From NCBI GenBank assembly GCA_934569195.1, contig CAKTKB010000027.1, positions 1 through 14,913 of the forward strand: a DNA stretch of 14,913 nucleotides. The letters are read 5' to 3'. Shown in pieces: positions 1 through 7,227 of this stretch. The notes below the pieces were generated by a model that worked only from the letters and a program-made list of their open reading frames with translations, did no database searches and was not told the origin of the DNA. The translations under genes were made by a program, and so were the position numbers. The stretch's first letter is position 1, and each line of letters begins with the position of its first letter. The stretch comes from an uncultured Oscillospiraceae bacterium. GTDB lineage: Bacteria > Bacillota > Clostridia > Oscillospirales > Oscillospiraceae.

Positions 1-397
1 GGGTATTTTTCTGCGGCGCCGCCTCCTGCTGCACAGCCGGCGCACACCGGCGCAGCAGCGCCCGGATACGGGCCTTCAGCTCCAGAATATTGAAAGGCTT
101 TGTAAGATAATCGTCCGCGCCGTGGTCAAACCCGATCAGCTTGTCCATGTCCTCCGCCTTGGCCGTCAGCAAAATAATGGGGACATTGGAAAACTCCCTG
201 ATCTTTGCACAGGCCGTAAGGCCATCCATTTCCGGCATCATCACGTCCAGCACAATCAGCTGAACCTCCGGATCCTGTGCCAGGCGCACGGCATCCAGCC
301 CGTTGGCCCCGGTTACCACCTGATACCCTTCGTTTTGCAGGTTCAGCCGGATTCCCTTTACCATCAGAGCCTCGTCATCCACAACCAATATTTTCAC
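1..397 (-). CDS. Response regulator, receiver domain (partial, C-terminus outside window)
   Basis: The visible 132 codons form a complete CheY-like receiver domain of a two-component response regulator. Acidic-pocket residues are D7 and D8 (ILVVDDEA), the phosphoacceptor is D51 (VLDVMMPEMDG), the conserved Thr is T78 (LLTAK) and the conserved Lys is K100 (LTKPF). After about residue 117 an Ala/Gln/Pro-rich stretch looks like the linker that leads to a DNA-binding domain. OmpR/PhoB type is likely from the linker and the family, but the output domain lies beyond position 1. The start is GTG at 397-395. The nearby ATG at 404-402 overlaps the comEA stop but is out of frame and hits a stop after nine codons, so it is not the start. 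A G-rich stretch at 404-410 inside the comEA end can serve as ribosome binding site. It follows comEA by three bases, so the two are co-transcribed. A partner kinase would be expected downstream, outside the window. Confidence 0.9.
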   Translation of the reverse strand, partial: MKILVVDDEALMVKGIRLNLQNEGYQVVTGANGLDAVRLAQDPEVQLIVLDVMMPEMDGLTACAKIREFSNVPIILLTAKAEDMDKLIGFDHGADDYLTKPFNILELKARIRALLRRCAPAVQQEAAPQKNT

Positions 398-400
398 GCG

Positions 401-889
401 TCATCCCCCCACAGTCGCATAGTCCAGAATGGCCTCCAGCTTTTTCGTTCCAATTCCCTTGACGTTGATAAGCTCCTCAACGCTGGAGAAGCTGCCGTTC
501 GCGGTCCGATAGTCAACGATTGCCTGCGCCAGCACCGGTCCGATCCCGGGCAATGCCGTCAACTCGTCCACACCGGCCGTGTTGATGTTCACCAAGCCGC
601 TCTCCGCCGGCTGGGGCTGGGTTTCCGTCGACGCAGCCGTCGGCTCTGATGCTGCGGGCGAAGTCTGCTCCGTCGTCGGCGCCGGTTCCGATGCCATCGT
701 ACTCTGGTCAGGCACCGCCGGAGCGGTCGTTTCCTCCGCGGCGGTGCTGTCCGCCTGTATCGTCTGCTCCGGAGCGTGCTGGAGCTGAACCGGAGCATGT
801 CCCGTATTCCGCCCGACGAACATGCCCAGGACAAAACCCGCAAAAAGCGCAGTCACGGCAAGCAGCGCCGGGAGCCATCGATTTTTCAT
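401..889 (-). CDS. comEA: ComEA-family helix-hairpin-helix DNA-binding protein
   Basis: This 162-residue protein has a short cytoplasmic start, one membrane segment (about residues 6-25), a long Thr/Glu/Pro/Ala-rich spacer (about 31-97) and a C-terminal ComEA domain (98-160) with two helix-hairpin-helix motifs, LPGIGPVLAQAI at 113-124 and VKGIGTKKLEAI at 143-154. ComEA-type proteins bind double-stranded DNA outside the membrane and hand it to the ComEC channel during natural transformation. No comEC is in this window, so a role in DNA uptake is family knowledge and not shown by context. The spacer is about as long as the DNA-binding domain and would let it reach through the cell wall. The ATG start is preceded by GGGAGG about nine bases upstream. 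A candidate promoter lies at 949-977. The gene leads a two-gene unit with the response regulator. Confidence 0.92.
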   Translation of the reverse strand: MKNRWLPALLAVTALFAGFVLGMFVGRNTGHAPVQLQHAPEQTIQADSTAAEETTAPAVPDQSTMASEPAPTTEQTSPAASEPTAASTETQPQPAESGLVNINTAGVDELTALPGIGPVLAQAIVDYRTANGSFSSVEELINVKGIGTKKLEAILDYATVGG

Positions 890-907
890 CCGGTCAAACC
901 TCCCGCA

Positions 908-936
908 TTGACTAAGAAGAGAAAAGCTGATATAAT
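908..936 (+). promoter_or_regulatory. Promoter for the carboxypeptidase-udg operon
   Basis: A TTGACT box at 908-913 and a perfect TATAAT at 931-936 are separated by 17 bases. Transcription would start near 943 and give a leader of about 63 nt before the carboxypeptidase ATG at 1006. This is the best sigma-A-type promoter in the window by eye. Confidence 0.8.
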
Positions 937-948
937 ACCGATGAATAT

Positions 949-977
949 ATTATACACGACTTTTTTCGGGCGGACAA
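949..977 (-). promoter_or_regulatory. Candidate promoter for comEA-response regulator
   Basis: On the minus strand TTGTCC (972-977) and TATAAT (949-954) are separated by 17 bases, predicting a start near 942. The -35 box matches consensus at four of six positions. It lies back to back with the opposite promoter at 908-936, and the two predicted start points are only a base or so apart. Confidence 0.6.
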
Positions 978-982
978 GCCCG
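967..982 (+). other. Small hairpin in the carboxypeptidase leader
   Basis: CGGGC (967-971) can pair with GCCCG (978-982) around a six-base loop. It sits in the 5' leader of the carboxypeptidase transcript about 23 bases before the start codon, and its loop overlaps the -35 box of the opposite promoter. It has no U-tract after it, so it is not a terminator. Any regulatory role is a guess. Confidence 0.3.
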
Positions 983-1005
983 TTAAGAGGATTTGAGGTG
1001 AAAAA

Positions 1006-2538
1006 ATGAAAAAAACACGTCTGCTGTGCCTGGTCCTGTGTCTGGTCCTCGCCCTGCATACCGCAGTGCCTCTCTGTGCCGCCTCCGAGACATCCGATCC
1101 TACACAGGAGAGCACCTCCGCCTCCCCGGCGGAAACGACCGCCCCTGCATCCACCGTGCCCGCAACGACGCCTCTGCCGGAGGTTTCGGGCGACGCTTCT
1201 GTGGAGGCCGGCTGCCGCACCATTGACGGCAAAGTCCCCCTGACCACCAACCCGTCTCTTCTGAAGAGCGCAAAGGCCGCCCTGCTTTACGAGCGGAATT
1301 CCGGAACCATTCTTTACGCCCTCAACCCGGACGAGCGGCTTTATCCCGCCAGCCTGACCAAGGTCATGACCTGTCTGCTGGTGCTGGAAAATCTGACCGA
1401 TATGGACGAGGTCATCACCGTATCGGACGCCGCCATTTCCGGAATTGACCCGGACGGCAGCACGGCAAATCTGCTCGCGGGAGAAGAAATGTCTGTAGAG
1501 AACCTTCTGTATTGCCTGATGGTTTCCTCCGCCAACGACGCGGGCGCCGTTCTGGCCGAGCGGGTAGCCGGGAGCCAGGAGGCCTTTGTGGAAATGATGA
1601 ACCAGCGTGCCGCTCAGATCGGCTGCACCGGGACGCATTTCGTCAACGCCCACGGACTGCACGACGATAACCACTATACCACCGCCCGGGACATGGCGCG
1701 GATCATGCTGACCGCCGTGGAGATTCCCGAATTCCGCAAGCTGGACTCCACCGCCTCCTACACGGTTCCGGCCACCAATCTGTCGGATGCCCGGGACCTG
1801 TACACCACAAACTTTCTCCTCGGCACAGACCGCATCGACACCTTTTACGACAAGCGCGTGACCGGCGGCAAAACCGGCTTTACCACACCTGCCGGGCGTT
1901 GCCTGATGTGTACCGCGGAAAACGATACCTTTTCTCTGCTCTCCGTTGTCCTCGGCGCCCAGGAGGAAGTGGAGGACGACGGCTACACCGTCACATACTA
2001 CGGCAATTTTGAGGAATCCCGCGTGTTGCTGAACTACGGCTTCGACAGCTTCCAGGAGGTTCAGGTCACCATGGCCGGTCAAAGCCTGGGACAGTTCCCC
2101 GTATACAGCGGGCGCAACGAGGTCATCGGCGGTCCCTCCGAGGAAGTCCGTGCGCTGCTGCCCAAGGATTTCAAGCAATCCGACATCACCTGGCAATGCG
2201 AGCCGACCGGCGGCCGAATCAACGCCCCCGTAGAAATCGGGCAAACCATCGGCACCTGCCGGGTGTGGTACGGGTCCAGCTGCGTCGCTCAGACCCAGAT
2301 GCTCTCCCTCTCCCGCTCGGAGGAGCGGGTGCTGGGTGAGGATGTCTTTACCGACTCCACGCTCCAGCGCGCCAACCTGGGAAAAATCCTGAAAATCGCA
2401 GGAATCGTCTTCCTGGGGCTTGTGATTTTGCTTGCGGTTCTGTCTCTGATTTTCGGCATTCGCAACGCGGTCCTGCGTAACCGCCGTCGCCGCCGCAAGC
2501 AGCAAAGGAACGCTCCCCGGCGCAGGAAGGAACGGTAA
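1006..2538 (+). CDS. D-alanyl-D-alanine carboxypeptidase, peptidase S11 (DacF/PBP5 type)
   Basis: This 510-residue penicillin-binding protein trims the terminal D-Ala from peptidoglycan stem peptides on the outer face of the membrane. The three S11 active-site motifs are present and in order: S116-L-T-K119 (nucleophile Ser), S175-A-N177 and K289-T-G291. A signal peptide covers about residues 1-25, followed by a Ser/Thr/Pro/Glu-rich linker (27-62) before the catalytic domain (about 80-325) and a PBP5-like C-terminal domain. Unlike the amphipathic-helix anchor of PBP5, it ends with a real membrane segment (about 464-483) and a strongly basic cytoplasmic tail rich in Arg/Lys (491-510). The start is supported by GAGGTG nine bases before the ATG. 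The udg gene begins one base after its stop. DacF-like enzymes are linked to sporulation in Bacillus; nothing in the sequence shows that role here. Confidence 0.95.
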   Translation: MKKTRLLCLVLCLVLALHTAVPLCAASETSDPTQESTSASPAETTAPASTVPATTPLPEVSGDASVEAGCRTIDGKVPLTTNPSLLKSAKAALLYERNSGTILYALNPDERLYPASLTKVMTCLLVLENLTDMDEVITVSDAAISGIDPDGSTANLLAGEEMSVENLLYCLMVSSANDAGAVLAERVAGSQEAFVEMMNQRAAQIGCTGTHFVNAHGLHDDNHYTTARDMARIMLTAVEIPEFRKLDSTASYTVPATNLSDARDLYTTNFLLGTDRIDTFYDKRVTGGKTGFTTPAGRCLMCTAENDTFSLLSVVLGAQEEVEDDGYTVTYYGNFEESRVLLNYGFDSFQEVQVTMAGQSLGQFPVYSGRNEVIGGPSEEVRALLPKDFKQSDITWQCEPTGGRINAPVEIGQTIGTCRVWYGSSCVAQTQMLSLSRSEERVLGEDVFTDSTLQRANLGKILKIAGIVFLGLVILLAVLSLIFGIRNAVLRNRRRRRKQQRNAPRRRKER

Positions 2539-2539
2539 G

Positions 2540-3127
2540 ATGCTCAACTGGAACGATCTGACCGAAATGTGTATGCACTGCACCAAATGCGGCCTGTGCG
2601 AAACCCGGCACAATGTCGTATTTGGCGTAGGAAAGCGGGACGCGGATATCATGTTCATCGGGGAAGGTCCCGGCGAACAGGAGGATCTGACCGGCGAGCC
2701 TTTCGTCGGCCCGGCCGGAAAGCTGCTGGACGATATGCTGTCTATCATTGACCTGAGCCGGGAAAACTGCTACATTGCGAACATCGTCAAATGCCGGCCG
2801 CCCCGCAATCGGGACCCTCTGGAGACAGAACAGGATGCCTGCATCGGCTATCTGCGCGGGCAGGTAGCCTTGGTTGCGCCGAAAATCATCGTATGTCTCG
2901 GGCGCATCGCCGCAAAGCGCCTGCTTCGTCCCGATTTTCGCATCACGCAGGATCACGGCGTTTGGACAGAGCGCAGCGGGATATGGATGAGCGCCATTTA
3001 CCACCCCTCCGCCCTCCTCCGGGATGTCACCAAACGGCCGGAAACCTTTGAGGACCTTCTCTCTATCCGGGAAAAAATCCGCGAGCTTGGCATCTCTCCG
3101 GATATGCCGTCTGCGGTCGAATCGTAA
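2540..3127 (+). CDS. udg: Uracil-DNA glycosylase, family 4 (4Fe-4S)
   Basis: This 195-residue enzyme removes uracil from DNA, starting base-excision repair of deaminated cytosine. Family 4 features are visible: the iron-sulfur ligand pattern C14-x2-C17 with C85 and C101; the catalytic motif GEGPGEQED at 41-49; the uracil-pocket region GEPFVGPAGKLLDDML (52-67); and the C-terminal HPS motif (H155-P-S157) that contacts DNA. Extra cysteines at 11 and 20 flank the first pair. Length is typical of the family. The ATG follows the carboxypeptidase stop by one base and its ribosome binding site (AAGGAACGG region near 2527-2535) lies within the upstream gene, so translation is probably coupled. A strong terminator follows directly, making this the last gene of the operon. 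Confidence 0.95.
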   Translation: MLNWNDLTEMCMHCTKCGLCETRHNVVFGVGKRDADIMFIGEGPGEQEDLTGEPFVGPAGKLLDDMLSIIDLSRENCYIANIVKCRPPRNRDPLETEQDACIGYLRGQVALVAPKIIVCLGRIAAKRLLRPDFRITQDHGVWTERSGIWMSAIYHPSALLRDVTKRPETFEDLLSIREKIRELGISPDMPSAVES

Positions 3128-3133
3128 AAAGGA

Positions 3134-3180
3134 CAGCCTCCGCCAAACCGGGAACCCGGCCGGGCGGAGGCTGCTTTTTT
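3134..3180 (+). terminator. Intrinsic terminator after udg, possibly bidirectional
   Basis: An 11-bp perfect stem pairs 3134-3144 with 3163-3173 and encloses a smaller CCGGG/CCCGG hairpin (3148-3159). Six T follow at 3175-3180. On the minus strand the same stem is followed by a short TCCTTTTT run (3126-3133), so it may also end the convergent DUF1846 transcript, whose stop codon begins at 3182. Confidence 0.9.
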
Positions 3181-4646
3181 CAGGTTTTGTATCGCGGCTC
3201 ACAGGTCAGATTCACGCCCAGGCGGCGGAAAACCTTCTCATCCACCGGCGAGAGAATCACCGACGAATGCACCTCGCACCCTCTGAGTGCGGAAAGCTGC
3301 TCCATAGCCAGCTCCGCCGTCGGGTTCGTCGCCGCGCTGATAGACAGTGCAATCAGGACCTCATCGGTATGCAGGCGGGGATTGCGGTTGCCCAGATGAT
3401 CCACCTTCAGGTGCTGGATGGGATCGATCACCACCGGAGAGATCAGGTGCAGCTCCCTGCGGATACCGCCCAGTGCCTTCAGAGCGTTGAGCAGCAGCGC
3501 CGCCGACGCTCCCAACAGGTCCGAGGTCTTTCCCGTAATGATTCGCCCATCCGGCAGCTCCAGCGCCGCAGCCGGACGGCCCGTCTGCTCCGCAAGGGTC
3601 AGCGCAGGCTCTACCACGGTGCGCATAGAGCAGTCCACGCCGGCCTTCTTCATCAGCAGCTCCAGCTTTATGACCATCTCTGCGCTGGCTTTTCCCCGGC
3701 GCTGATCGCACAATGCACCATAATACCGGCGAAGGATTTCCTGCCTGGATGCAGCCTGCACAACCGCGTCGTCCACGATGCAGTTTCCTGCCATGTTAAC
3801 GCCCATATCTGTGGGGGACTTGTACGGGCAGTGACCCAAAATCTTCTCAAAAATCGCCACCAGGACGGGGAATGCCTCCACATCCCGGTTATAATTGACC
3901 GTCGTCACGCCATAAGCCTCCAGATGGAAGGGGTCGATCATATTGACGTCGTTCAAATCCGCCGTAGCCGCCTCATACGCAAGATTCACCGGGTGGTTCA
4001 GCGGAAGGTTCCAAATAGGGAACGTCTCAAACTTAGCGTACCCCGCTTTCACCCCACGCTTGTGCTCGTGATAGAGCTGGGACAGGCAGGTCGCCAGCTT
4101 TCCGCTCCCAGGCCCGGGGGCCGTTACGACCACCAGCTCGCGCTCCGTCTCGATATAATCGTTCTTACCGTAGCCATCGTCACTGACGATCAGCCCCGTA
4201 TTCGCCGGATAGCCTTCAATGGCATAGTGGTGATATACCCGCAGGCCAAGACTCTCCAGGCGCTCCTGGAAAGCGCGGGCCACTGCCTGCTCCCGGTACC
4301 GGGTAAGCACAACACTGGACACGTACAGGCCCAGGCTCCGGAAAATATCCACCAGGCGAATCACATCCCGGTCGTAGGTGATGCCCAGGTCACCGCGAAT
4401 TTTGTTCTTCTCAATGTCATCGGCGTTGATTGCAATGACAATTTCCACCTGCTCCTTGATCGCCAGGAGCATCCGCAGCTTGCTGTCCGGCTGAAAGCCC
4501 GGCAGGACCCGGGACGCATGGAAATCATCGTATAGCTTCCCACCAAACTCCAGATACAGCTTCCCGCCAAACTGGTCAATCCTCTGTCGGATGTGTGCCG
4601 ACTGGGTCTTTATATACTGTTCGTTATCAAATCCGATTGCTCGCAT
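3180..4646 (-). CDS. DUF1846 (UPF0371) family protein of unknown function
   Basis: The 488-residue sequence matches what I know of the DUF1846/UPF0371 family: N-terminal [15 protein letters not shown], a central [13 protein letters not shown] (88-100), the glycine-rich APGPGSGK at 176-183, the [19 protein letters not shown] stretch (213-231), [11 protein letters not shown] (236-246) and the [13 protein letters not shown] segment (281-293). It has no signal peptide or membrane segment, so it is cytosolic. APGPGSGK looks like a P-loop nucleotide site, but the family's biochemical activity is not established as far as I know, and I assign none. Length is typical and no lesion is seen. It is transcribed alone, between a terminator shared with udg and a divergent promoter region facing the dihydrouridine synthase. 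Confidence 0.9.
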   Translation of the reverse strand: MRAIGFDNEQYIKTQSAHIRQRIDQFGGKLYLEFGGKLYDDFHASRVLPGFQPDSKLRMLLAIKEQVEIVIAINADDIEKNKIRGDLGITYDRDVIRLVDIFRSLGLYVSSVVLTRYREQAVARAFQERLESLGLRVYHHYAIEGYPANTGLIVSDDGYGKNDYIETERELVVVTAPGPGSGKLATCLSQLYHEHKRGVKAGYAKFETFPIWNLPLNHPVNLAYEAATADLNDVNMIDPFHLEAYGVTTVNYNRDVEAFPVLVAIFEKILGHCPYKSPTDMGVNMAGNCIVDDAVVQAASRQEILRRYYGALCDQRRGKASAEMVIKLELLMKKAGVDCSMRTVVEPALTLAEQTGRPAAALELPDGRIITGKTSDLLGASAALLLNALKALGGIRRELHLISPVVIDPIQHLKVDHLGNRNPRLHTDEVLIALSISAATNPTAELAMEQLSALRGCEVHSSVILSPVDEKVFRRLGVNLTCEPRYKT

Positions 4647-4678
4647 ATCTCTACCGCCCCTCTTCGCACTTTCATCTT

Positions 4679-4707
4679 ATTTTATCCGAAATGTGTCGTA
4701 AATGCAA
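4679..4707 (-). promoter_or_regulatory. Promoter for the DUF1846 gene
   Basis: TTGCAT (4702-4707) and TAAAAT (4679-4684) on the minus strand are 17 bases apart. The predicted start near 4672 gives a leader of about 25 nt. An AGAGGGGCGG stretch before the ATG can act as ribosome binding site. Confidence 0.6.
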
Positions 4708-4744
4708 GAGCCGTCAAAAATTTCCCTGGCGCTGTCTTCTCCGG

Positions 4745-4773
4745 TTGCGCCCGCCCCCGAAAGCTGTTATAAT
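4745..4773 (+). promoter_or_regulatory. Extended -10 promoter for the dihydrouridine synthase
   Basis: A perfect TATAAT at 4768-4773 is preceded by TGT (4765-4767), giving an extended -10 element that can make up for the poor -35 (TTGCGC, 4745-4750, 17-base spacer). Transcription would start near 4780, about 29 bases before the ATG. An AGGAGG at 4797-4802 is well placed for translation. Confidence 0.65.
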
Positions 4774-4808
4774 CTTTAGCTGTATCCTTTATCCACAGGA
4801 GGCGACGA

Positions 4809-5753
4809 ATGCTCTATTACTTTGCACCCATGGAGGGCCTGACGGACCGGATTTACCGCCGTCTGCATCACCAATATTTCGGCGGGGTCGACCGCTACTA
4901 TATGCCTTTTCTTTCCCCATCCATGCACCGCTGTCTGACGCCGAAGGAGCGTAGGGAGCTTCCCCATGCGCAGGAGGATGGTCTGACCGCCATTCCGCAG
5001 ATACTGACCAAATCCCCCGAGGATTTCCTATGGGCCGCGCAGCAGTGCGCAGACCTGGGGTATGATCTGGTCAACCTGAATCTGGGGTGTCCTTCGGGAA
5101 CCGTCGTTGCAAAAAAGAAGGGGTCCGGAATGCTGGCCGACCTGACGGAGCTGGCCCGCTTCCTGGACATTGTATGTGCCCGGACCCCCATCCCTCTATC
5201 CGTAAAAACCCGGCTGGGACTTTCCTCCCCGGAGGAGTTCCCCGCCATTTTAAACCTGCTGCGCGCCTATCCCCTATCGGAAATCATCCTTCATCCCAGG
5301 GTCCGTCAGGCTTTTTACAGCGGAAATGTGGACAGAGATGCGTTCCGCTACCTGGTCGAAAACCGCTTCTGCCCCATCTGCTACAACGGAAACCTGTGTT
5401 CCCTGGGGGACATTGCAGCCCTGGCTCAGGAATATCCCCAGGTAGAGGCGGTCATGCTGGGCCGCGGGCTGATTGCGGACCCCGGAATGCTCTGCCCCGG
5501 CGGAACGGACCGCGGCACGCTGGAGATCTTTCTGGACGCCCTGCTGGACGCCTACACCCAGGCATTTGGCAGCGCCCGAAACGCAATGTTCCGCATGAAA
5601 GAAAACTGGCATTACCTGCTTTGCCGGTTTTCCGGAAGTGAAAAGCTGGGAAAGCAGCTGAGAAAAACCACCGATGTGGCGCAGTACCGCGCAATTTCCC
5701 GGGAAATTTTCGCCACGCTCCCCATGGTCTCCCCGTTTACTCCAACTTGGTAA
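4809..5753 (+). CDS. tRNA-dihydrouridine synthase (Dus family)
   Basis: This 314-residue flavoenzyme reduces uridine to dihydrouridine in tRNA, using FMN and NADPH. The TIM-barrel signatures are visible: FMN-contacting APMEGLTD at 6-13, the NLGCPSGTVVAKKKGSGML segment (91-109) with catalytic Cys94, SVKTRLG with Lys133, LHPR with His162, YNGN (192-195) and the phosphate-binding GRG at 218-220. The C-terminal part (about 235-305) is the helical tRNA-binding domain. APMEG resembles DusC-like sequences rather than the APMAG of DusB, but I do not assign a subfamily or the target uridine. The ATG start has an AGGAGG six bases upstream. The gene is transcribed alone: its own promoter lies at 4745-4773 and a strong terminator follows the stop codon. 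Confidence 0.93.
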   Translation: MLYYFAPMEGLTDRIYRRLHHQYFGGVDRYYMPFLSPSMHRCLTPKERRELPHAQEDGLTAIPQILTKSPEDFLWAAQQCADLGYDLVNLNLGCPSGTVVAKKKGSGMLADLTELARFLDIVCARTPIPLSVKTRLGLSSPEEFPAILNLLRAYPLSEIILHPRVRQAFYSGNVDRDAFRYLVENRFCPICYNGNLCSLGDIAALAQEYPQVEAVMLGRGLIADPGMLCPGGTDRGTLEIFLDALLDAYTQAFGSARNAMFRMKENWHYLLCRFSGSEKLGKQLRKTTDVAQYRAISREIFATLPMVSPFTPTW

Positions 5754-5809
5754 AAAAGCGCCAGCGCACGGGCCGGTCCGGCCCGTGCGCTGGCTGTTTC
5801 TTTATTTTT
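5752..5809. terminator. Bidirectional intrinsic terminator between dus and the GtrA gene
   Basis: A perfect 15-bp G+C-rich stem pairs 5760-5774 with 5780-5794 around a five-base loop. On the plus strand it is followed by a T-rich stretch (5795-5809); on the minus strand by six U (from A5752-5757). It can end both convergent transcripts. Confidence 0.9.
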
Positions 5810-6221
5810 CCTTTTTTCGGAAGACCAACAGCTTGCTGGCAAAGTAGTTGAGTACCACTACCAGCACACTTGTAATAACCTTCCAGTAGTTTCCGTTCCA
5901 TTTCAGCGTATCCACCGTGAGGAAAATAATGCCGGTTTCCAGCAGTCCGGAGCCAAGCCGGCATCCCACAAACTTTGTCAGCTCCGGCCAAAGCACAGAT
6001 GCCGACCAGTTGTGGCTGCGGAAAACAAAGGGCTTGTTGGTGAGAAACGCAAAAGCCACCGAAGCGGACCAGGCCAGGACATTGCTAACCGCTCCGGACA
6101 GCCCCCACCAGTTGTAGCACGGCAGATACACCAGGTAATTCACAACCGTCGTCAGGACGCCAAAAACCAAATATGCCAAAACGTCCCGGTATTTTTTTAT
6201 TAACGCAAGCAGCCGATTCAT
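5802..6221 (-). CDS. GtrA-family membrane protein
   Basis: This 139-residue protein has four predicted membrane segments (about 12-36, 41-63, 82-104 and 113-133) and the two related GtrA signatures, NKPFVFRS at 62-69 and NYFASKLLVF at 125-134. GtrA-like proteins are thought to help move lipid-linked sugars across the membrane or to take part in cell-surface polysaccharide synthesis; Shigella GtrA is the named example. No glycosyltransferase is next to it here, so the substrate is unknown. Its ATG overlaps the stop of the upstream kinase gene (ATGA), with GGAGGAG a few bases before the start inside that gene, so translation is coupled. It ends at the shared bidirectional terminator. Confidence 0.88.
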   Translation of the reverse strand: MNRLLALIKKYRDVLAYLVFGVLTTVVNYLVYLPCYNWWGLSGAVSNVLAWSASVAFAFLTNKPFVFRSHNWSASVLWPELTKFVGCRLGSGLLETGIIFLTVDTLKWNGNYWKVITSVLVVVLNYFASKLLVFRKKEK

Positions 6222-7162
6222 ATCTTCTCCTCCGGAATATCCATATCCAGTCCCAGCTCTCTGGGCAAAAACCGCGGGCAGACGTTCTCCGAGGACACCA
6301 AAACGGACGCCGCCAGGAAGCTGCCGATGCGGCAGGCCTCCCCCAGTCCCTTGCTGCCATAGGTCAGCCCGATGGCAGCTCCGGCGCAGAACGCGTCTCC
6401 GGCTCCGGTAGTATCCTTCACATCCACCTTACGGGCCGGGCAGTAGCCGCTCTCTCCATCCCGGCTGGCATAAACCGCGCCCTGTGCGCCCATGGTGACG
6501 ATCATGCTGGGAATATTGGCCATGGCCACACGCTCTGCCAGAATCCGTTCCATTTCCGCCGGGGTCCTGCCGCTGAAATCATCGTTGAACAGGATTCCCG
6601 CCTCCTGCTGGTTGCACACGAAGCAATCGGTGGACTGAAGGAAGTCACGCCGCTCCACTGCAATCGTCATGTTCGCAACAACGGCATAGATTGGCTTGCC
6701 ATACTGCTTGGCCAAGCGGAACGTCTGCTTTACCACATCCTTGTCCATGTCGATTTCGATGATGACACTGTCCGCATCCCGGAATATTTCATCTCCATGG
6801 CGCTCCAGGGTCGTCGCAATCGGATGCAGGTTTGGCCTGTGAGACACGGAGGCACAAACATCCCCTCCGGTATCGAACACCGCCAACCAGGTCCCCATAC
6901 CGTCGGAGGTGGTGCGAATGTAGTCGGTGTTGACCTTATGGCTCTTCAGCTTACGGATCACATCTGCGCCGGTTCCGGAGTGATCCACCAGGCTGACAAA
7001 CGTAGGACGAAGCTCCGCATTGGCAATGTCCTCCGCCACATTCCGTGCAACGCCGCCGTGAATCTGCTCCACCCGTCCGGCATTTCTTCCTGTCGGCACG
7101 AAGGCTGCCTCCGGATATCCCTTGATGTCCACAAACACGGCTCCGATAACCACAATGCCCAT
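6218..7162 (-). CDS. PfkB-family sugar or nucleoside kinase
   Basis: This ribokinase-fold kinase (314 residues) phosphorylates a sugar or nucleoside with ATP. The family marks are the N-terminal IGAVFVDIKG (6-15), GGVARNVAEDIA (36-47), the NxxE motif N184-QQE187 and the C-terminal DTTGAGDAFCAGA (250-262) with the anion hole GAG and catalytic Asp256. The VDIKG and GGVARN motifs resemble pseudouridine kinases (PsuK/YeiC-like), but no pseudouridine glycosidase is nearby and I leave the substrate open. I chose the ATG at 7162-7160: the reading frame runs 24 codons further back to 7234, but that extension is Arg/Lys-rich, falls in a hairpin region and lacks family similarity, whereas AGAGGAGA precedes 7162 by about ten bases. 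It overlaps the GtrA gene by four bases. Confidence 0.9.
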   Translation of the reverse strand: MGIVVIGAVFVDIKGYPEAAFVPTGRNAGRVEQIHGGVARNVAEDIANAELRPTFVSLVDHSGTGADVIRKLKSHKVNTDYIRTTSDGMGTWLAVFDTGGDVCASVSHRPNLHPIATTLERHGDEIFRDADSVIIEIDMDKDVVKQTFRLAKQYGKPIYAVVANMTIAVERRDFLQSTDCFVCNQQEAGILFNDDFSGRTPAEMERILAERVAMANIPSMIVTMGAQGAVYASRDGESGYCPARKVDVKDTTGAGDAFCAGAAIGLTYGSKGLGEACRIGSFLAASVLVSSENVCPRFLPRELGLDMDIPEEKI

Positions 7163-7197
7163 ATTGGTGTGTCTCCTCTTTCTCTTCGCTTTTTGTA

Positions 7198-7227
7198 TGT
7201 ATAGCAACCGTGGGCGCGCCGGTTCAA
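7198..7227 (-). promoter_or_regulatory. Candidate promoter for the kinase-gtrA pair
   Basis: TTGAAC (7222-7227) and TATACA (7198-7203) on the minus strand are 18 bases apart, and TGC (7204-7206) precedes the -10 as an extended element. The -35 lies in the loop of the hairpin at 7207-7245. Transcription would start near 7191, 28 bases before the kinase ATG. Confidence 0.45.

Noticed and set aside
967..982. Hairpin next to a T-run, at first taken for a terminator
   Set aside because: The T-run is 5' of the hairpin on the plus strand and reads as A's after it on the minus strand, so neither direction has a hairpin followed by U.
886..2748. Long open frame (620 codons) on the minus strand opposite the carboxypeptidase gene
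   Set aside because: It mirrors a confirmed gene; its protein is Gly/Val/His-rich with no recognisable domain. High third-position G+C on one strand removes stops on the other. Similar mirror frames lie opposite ribonuclease J (7122-8933), the DUF1846 gene (3024-4535), the permease (10961-12415) and the adaptor (13246-14217).
4647..4808. Possible small RNA gene between the divergent DUF1846 and dus genes
   Set aside because: The 162 bases are explained by two divergent promoters and ribosome binding sites; no internal terminator hairpin was seen.
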